The position numbers and the translations under genes were made by a program. Shown piece after piece: positions 41,791 through 44,306 of a DNA stretch of 44,306 bases; positions within the stretch are counted from its first letter, which is position 1; every line of letters begins with the position of its first letter. The stretch lies in NCBI GenBank assembly GCA_018396815.1, contig JAGTQY010000006.1:1-44306 (forward strand), read 5' to 3'. The notes under the pieces were generated by a model. That model had not been told where the DNA came from. It was given only the letters and a program-made list of their open reading frames with translations, and made no database searches. This DNA comes from Candidatus Bathyarchaeota archaeon (GTDB lineage Archaea > Thermoproteota > Bathyarchaeia > 40CM-2-53-6 > DTDX01).

Positions 41791-42065
41791 CCCCCATGAA
41801 CCACTGGTACAATAACTATTTCACTTCCGTTTTTAATTAAGCTATTTAACCCGTTTAAAGCTGAAATTTCAACTCCATCAACAAATATTACATAGTTTCC
41901 TGGTGATTCTAAAATATTTTTAAACTCCTCCTTATTAATTATTTCAATGAGTTTTTTCAAAACAGTTTTCACTTCAATATTATTGTTTTCTTCAATATTG
42001 ATTTCTATAATTTTTCTTTCAGCAAGTTTCTCTAAGCTTCCAAAAAGTTTAACAGCAACAATCAT
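41787..42065 (-). CDS. MoaD/SAMP-like ubiquitin-fold sulfur carrier
   Basis: 92 residues of beta-grasp type (VKLFGSLEKLAERK, YVIFVDGVEISALNGL, GSEIVIVPVVHGG) ending in Gly-Gly. The diglycine tail is adenylated by an E1-like enzyme and used either as thiocarboxylate for sulfur transfer (molybdopterin, tRNA thiolation) or for protein conjugation as in SAMPs. No moaE or E1 gene is adjacent. It converges on L38e with four bases of overlap and follows the ParB-like gene by eight bases. Confidence 0.88.
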   Translation of the reverse strand: MIVAVKLFGSLEKLAERKIIEINIEENNNIEVKTVLKKLIEIINKEEFKNILESPGNYVIFVDGVEISALNGLNSLIKNGSEIVIVPVVHGG

Positions 42066-42073
42066 GAATTAAT

Positions 42074-42928
42074 TCACTTAAAAATAAATAATTCTTCTTC
42101 GTAACGTCTTCCTTCAAAAAGTGAACCTGGAGGGATCCTCTCAATTTTTCTTTTAGAAAGAAAGTTTATTAAAAAGTTGTTAGCTTCCTCAACCGATATA
42201 GAATCGTCTTTAAGCCATTCTAAAGGAACATTAATTTCCATTGGTCTAGCTGGAATAACATGTCTAGTTACTTTATGAGGAAAAACTAAACCTTTTAAAC
42301 CAAAATTAATTACATCTTCCTTATTTATAGGTGGAACACCCATAACCATTTCCACAATTTTATTTAAAAGTTTTTTTTCAGCATCAAATTCAGTTTCGTA
42401 ACCTACTTTTTTTCCAGCTTCAACAAGTTTACTTTCAATTAATTTAACAATTTCATAAGCTTTTTTCAAGTCTTTTTGCCATTCAATTAAAAAGCATTTT
42501 TCTCGTGTTAAAAAAGAGGCTGAGGCTTGCCTATTTAATAAAGCTTCCTTAGCTTCTTTAAAGCTTGATTCAATCAAGTTAAAGTTAAGTTTTGAAGCTT
42601 CATCTTGAAGAGTTTCAATTAAATTTTCTCCATTAAAAGTTCTATACCATACAGCAACTTTTATTAATGGGTTAAAGTAATCAAGTAAACATACAGGCAT
42701 TCTAATGCAACCTGCTTTTTTAGCTGCTTCAACTCTATGCATTCCATCTAAAACTACAAAAGAACCCTTATCTACTATAACAGGGTTTTTAATTACTTTT
42801 TCTTGAATTATAGATGAAGCTATTTCCTCTACAAGTGCTGGAATAGTTTCTTCATGCAAGGAAAGTTTAGTTATAGGAGCTAAAGCGATTTCAAGCTTAA
42901 GATTTTTAAAAGGAATTTTAAAACTCAA
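42074..42928 (-). CDS. ParB/Srx-fold protein (SerK/SbnI-like)
   Basis: 284 residues. Residues about 30-95 carry the ParB/sulfiredoxin core: EKVIKNPVIVDKGSFVVLDG followed by MHRVEAAKKAGC. In archaea such proteins include free-serine kinase (SerK/SbnI type) as well as unknown forms. The C-terminal 190 residues are mostly helical and not recognised. The TTG start overlaps the stop of the HEPN-like gene as TTGA, with AAGGTGG before it, so the two are coupled. DNA partitioning is unlikely as no parA or centromere-like repeat is seen. Confidence 0.7.
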   Translation of the reverse strand: MSFKIPFKNLKLEIALAPITKLSLHEETIPALVEEIASSIIQEKVIKNPVIVDKGSFVVLDGMHRVEAAKKAGCIRMPVCLLDYFNPLIKVAVWYRTFNGENLIETLQDEASKLNFNLIESSFKEAKEALLNRQASASFLTREKCFLIEWQKDLKKAYEIVKLIESKLVEAGKKVGYETEFDAEKKLLNKIVEMVMGVPPINKEDVINFGLKGLVFPHKVTRHVIPARPMEINVPLEWLKDDSISVEEANNFLINFLSKRKIERIPPGSLFEGRRYEEELFIFK

Positions 42929-43341
42929 TTTTTTCCACCTTTACTAAAACTAAACCTTTTTAAAGCTTCTTTAACTATTGTTGATGAAGTTTCAAGAGTT
43001 TTTTCAGCTAAAACAAGAATTTTATCTTTTCCAGCAGCAAAATTGGGATCAACAGTTTTCTTAATTAAAATATTTATTTTCTCCATTAATCTGATCAAAG
43101 GTTCTTTTCTTAAAAATCCTTTAGTTAAAGCTTCTTCAAGCATATACTCCATTGTGTTAGGATCGCCGAAAACATGCTGAATAGCTAATTGAGCTTTTCT
43201 CATTGAAATAGCTGAAAGCTCTTTTACAAGCTCTATTGAGTCGCATTCCTTAGCTAAAGAAAGATCGGCTTCAGCTTCTCTTAAATATCTTAAAGCCCAA
43301 CTTTTCATGAATTCATCTAAAATTGAGAATTCAAGAGGCAA
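42925..43341 (-). CDS. HEPN-like helical protein
   Basis: 138 residues, all helical. WALRYLREAEADLSLAKE and ISMRKAQLAIQHVFGDP resemble the two core helices of HEPN proteins, which include RNase toxins and nucleotide-binding partners. The usual R-x4-6-H catalytic motif is not exact (Arg and His are seven residues apart), so RNase activity is doubtful. The TTG start has GGAGA almost against it, which is poor spacing; an ATG at codon 12 is possible. It forms a pair with the ParB-like gene, next to S17e. Confidence 0.6.
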   Translation of the reverse strand: MPLEFSILDEFMKSWALRYLREAEADLSLAKECDSIELVKELSAISMRKAQLAIQHVFGDPNTMEYMLEEALTKGFLRKEPLIRLMEKINILIKKTVDPNFAAGKDKILVLAEKTLETSSTIVKEALKRFSFSKGGKN

Positions 43342-43367
43342 TCTCCTTTTCTCCTTATATTTAATCT

Positions 43368-43595
43368 TTAATCTGGTGTTGGAACCGCAATTAAACCAGC
43401 TTTTCTTTTTTCCTCAATCTTTTTTAAATTTGAAATATAACCTGCAATTCTATTTCTTAATTTTTTACCGTAAACATCTAAAAGTTGATTTACAACTTTT
43501 TTATTTTCTTCAAAGTTAGTTGTAAACATATTTGGATAAGCTGCTAATAATTCTTTAGCGGTTTTCTTGATTATTTTTGTTCTAACTTTACCCAA
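43368..43595 (-). CDS. rps17e: 30S ribosomal protein S17e
   Basis: 75 residues starting MGKVRTKIIKKTAKELLAAY, with FTTNFEENKKVV and KLRNRIAGYISNL. This is the archaeal/eukaryal S17e family. The TTG at 43595 is chosen because the family begins MGKVRTK and GGTGAT lies seven bases upstream; TTG and GTG codons at 43610 and 43607 fall on that site. It is followed, 26 bases on, by the HEPN-like and ParB-like genes, which may be co-transcribed. Confidence 0.92.
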   Translation of the reverse strand: MGKVRTKIIKKTAKELLAAYPNMFTTNFEENKKVVNQLLDVYGKKLRNRIAGYISNLKKIEEKRKAGLIAVPTPD

Positions 43596-43717
43596 ATTTT
43601 TAATCACCAATTAAGCTAGCTGTTTTAACTTAAGCATTCCCTATTTTAAATTTTTCTTTTATAATTTATTTATTTTCTTGTTAATTTTGAATATTCCTAA
43701 CTAAATTTATAGCTTAA

Positions 43718-43745
43718 AAACCTTGAAAACAAGTTTTTAAGGTTT
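43718..43745. promoter_or_regulatory. 28-bp near-perfect dyad upstream of the histone gene
   Basis: AAACCTTGAAAAC (43718-43730) and GTTTTTAAGGTTT (43733-43745) are inverted copies with one mismatch and a two-base centre. A TATA-like AAATTTATAGCTTA lies just upstream (43703-43714... region), so the dyad would cover the histone transcript start. It is a likely operator or autoregulatory site. Confidence 0.5.
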
Positions 43746-43779
43746 AATTTATCATTAAAATTAAAATTGGGGGGTTTTA

Positions 43780-44001
43780 TTGGAGAAAAAAGAAATTTCA
43801 ACAGCGGCTGTTCATCGGTTAATTTTAAAGGGAGGAGCAGCAAGAGTAGGTGATGATGCTGTTGAAGAATTAAGAAAGATACTTGAAGATTTAGCGATTA
43901 AAATAGGAAGAGGCGCCTGGGAAGTGGCTGTTTACGGTAAAAGAAAAACAGTTAAAGCTGGAGATGTTAAATTAGCAGCTAAAAGGTTTATTAAGGAGTA
44001 G
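43780..44001 (+). CDS. Archaeal histone
   Basis: 73 residues, a single histone fold. It starts MEKKEISTAAVHRLILKGGA and continues ARVGDDAVEELRKILEDLA, GRGAWEVAVYGKRKTVKAGD and AAKRFIKE. The histone dimer wraps DNA in nucleosome-like filaments. The RKTVKAGDVKLAAK segment is the conserved DNA-contacting loop and last helix. The TTG start follows a GGGGGG run; no ATG is available. The length is normal and no tail extends beyond the fold. Confidence 0.94.
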   Translation: MEKKEISTAAVHRLILKGGAARVGDDAVEELRKILEDLAIKIGRGAWEVAVYGKRKTVKAGDVKLAAKRFIKE

Positions 44002-44066
44002 AAACGATAAATTTTAAAGGAAATATTTAATTTAAAGTTTGTAATAGTAAAATTAAGGAAATACCT

Positions 44067-44086
44067 TAAATAGAGTATTAAATAGC
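44067..44086 (+). promoter_or_regulatory. Duplicated TATA-like element before the second thermosome gene
   Basis: TTAAATAG occurs twice, 12 bases apart (start of each repeat about 44066 and 44078), 50-70 bases before the thermosome ATG. The first, in ACCTTAAATAGAG, fits a TATA box. The repeat may serve as a regulator site, as thermosome genes are often heat-induced. Confidence 0.4.
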
Positions 44087-44135
44087 CTTAATAACTTAAT
44101 TTTATAATTTTGAGGATTTTGGAGGTGAAAGTTAA

Positions 44136-44306
44136 ATGGCGTATCTTGCTGGTCAACCGATCCTAATATTAAAGGAGGGTACCAGTAGAAAAAAAGGCAA
44201 AGATGCGCAAAAAGCAAATATAACTGCCGCTAGAATTATCGCTGAAACCGTGAAAACTACGCTTGGTCCTCGCGGTATGGATAAAATGCTTGTGGATAGC
44301 TTAGGT
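44136..44306 (+). CDS. Thermosome subunit, N-terminal fragment (cut by window edge)
   Basis: The first 57 codons only; the gene runs out of the window. [20 protein letters not shown] is followed by [20 protein letters not shown] and [11 protein letters not shown], the group II chaperonin N-terminus with the nucleotide-binding TLGPRGMD loop. It is a paralogue of the gene at 1-186. GGAGGTGA lies about seven bases before the ATG. The two genes point away from each other at the window ends. Confidence 0.96.
   Translation, partial: MAYLAGQPILILKEGTSRKKGKDAQKANITAARIIAETVKTTLGPRGMDKMLVDSLG

Noticed and set aside
42074-42928. ParB-like gene as a plasmid or chromosome partition locus
   Set aside because: There is no parA, no helix-turn-helix of ParB type that I can see and no parS-like repeats; the Srx-fold core alone is common in kinases and unknown proteins.
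1-44306. Thermosome genes at both ends, hinting at a circular element or terminal repeat
   Set aside because: The two N-termini differ in many positions and face in opposite directions; they are paralogues that happen to bracket the window.
1-44306. CRISPR array or rRNA
   Set aside because: No regularly spaced direct repeats and no rRNA-like conserved stretches were seen on either strand.

Overview
The window is a dense, AT-rich stretch of an archaeal chromosome, most likely from the TACK side. It carries a histone, two thermosome genes, ribosomal proteins S30e, L38e and S17e (a set typical of Crenarchaeota and relatives), TiaS, HerA/NurA, TATA-box promoters, and an initiator tRNA whose intron is bounded by a bulge-helix-bulge. 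I cannot place it to genus. A Bathyarchaeia-like or Methanomethylicia-like anaerobe would fit. No mcr, CRISPR, rRNA or intact mobile element was seen.

Layout. 1-750: 5' end of a thermosome gene and a tiny zinc ribbon, which is followed by a bacterial-style hairpin-plus-T terminator. 1031-5908: a same-strand run of three tandem paralogous winged-helix proteins, NurA nuclease, HerA ATPase and a PyrK-like flavin/iron-sulfur electron-transfer protein. 5913-7265: a KaiC/RadA-like ATPase and S30e. 7300-16387 (minus strand): the metabolic core, a complete CODH/acetyl-CoA synthase operon in the order acsB-cdhA-cdhB-cdhC-cdhD-cdhE. It is unusual in holding both a long bacterial-type AcsB and a short archaeal CdhC. 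16485-17464 (divergent): the nickel maturation pair CooT and CooC. 17454-24805: a RimK/MptN-like ligase, PRC-barrel protein, membrane protein, HtpX, zinc-ribbon protein, an HMG-CoA synthase fused to a DUF35 domain, a Mer-like luciferase-family protein, and a CBS protein with an HPF-like tail. 24890-31479: Nudix, Lrp-type RAM protein, YjbQ, an OGG-like glycosylase with an Fe-S cluster, AMP-forming acetyl-CoA synthetase, macro domain, ECF S component and a HypE-like protein. 31480-32033: the largest gene-poor gap. 32034-36158: small membrane protein, A24 prepilin-type peptidase and a large surface protein. 36212-44306: a second RAM protein, TiaS, PAC2 protein, initiator tRNA, an APC permease-RAM-UspA operon, L38e, a MoaD/SAMP-like protein, a ParB-like/HEPN-like pair, S17e, histone, and the 5' end of a second thermosome gene.

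How it fits together. The CODH/ACS operon with CooC/CooT, the MptN-like ligase, the Mer-like protein and acetyl-CoA synthetase suggest an anaerobe with an H4MPT-type Wood-Ljungdahl pathway that makes or consumes acetyl-CoA and can activate acetate. The most interesting observations are the dual acetyl-CoA synthase subunits with patches of identical DNA, the CBS-HPF-like fusion (possible nucleotide-sensing ribosome hibernation factor), the HMGCS-DUF35 fusion, the wHTH3-NurA-HerA cassette, and the repeated association of stand-alone RAM domains with other functions. Many genes appear to use TTG starts behind good Shine-Dalgarno sequences. All functional calls come from reading motifs, not from database searches.
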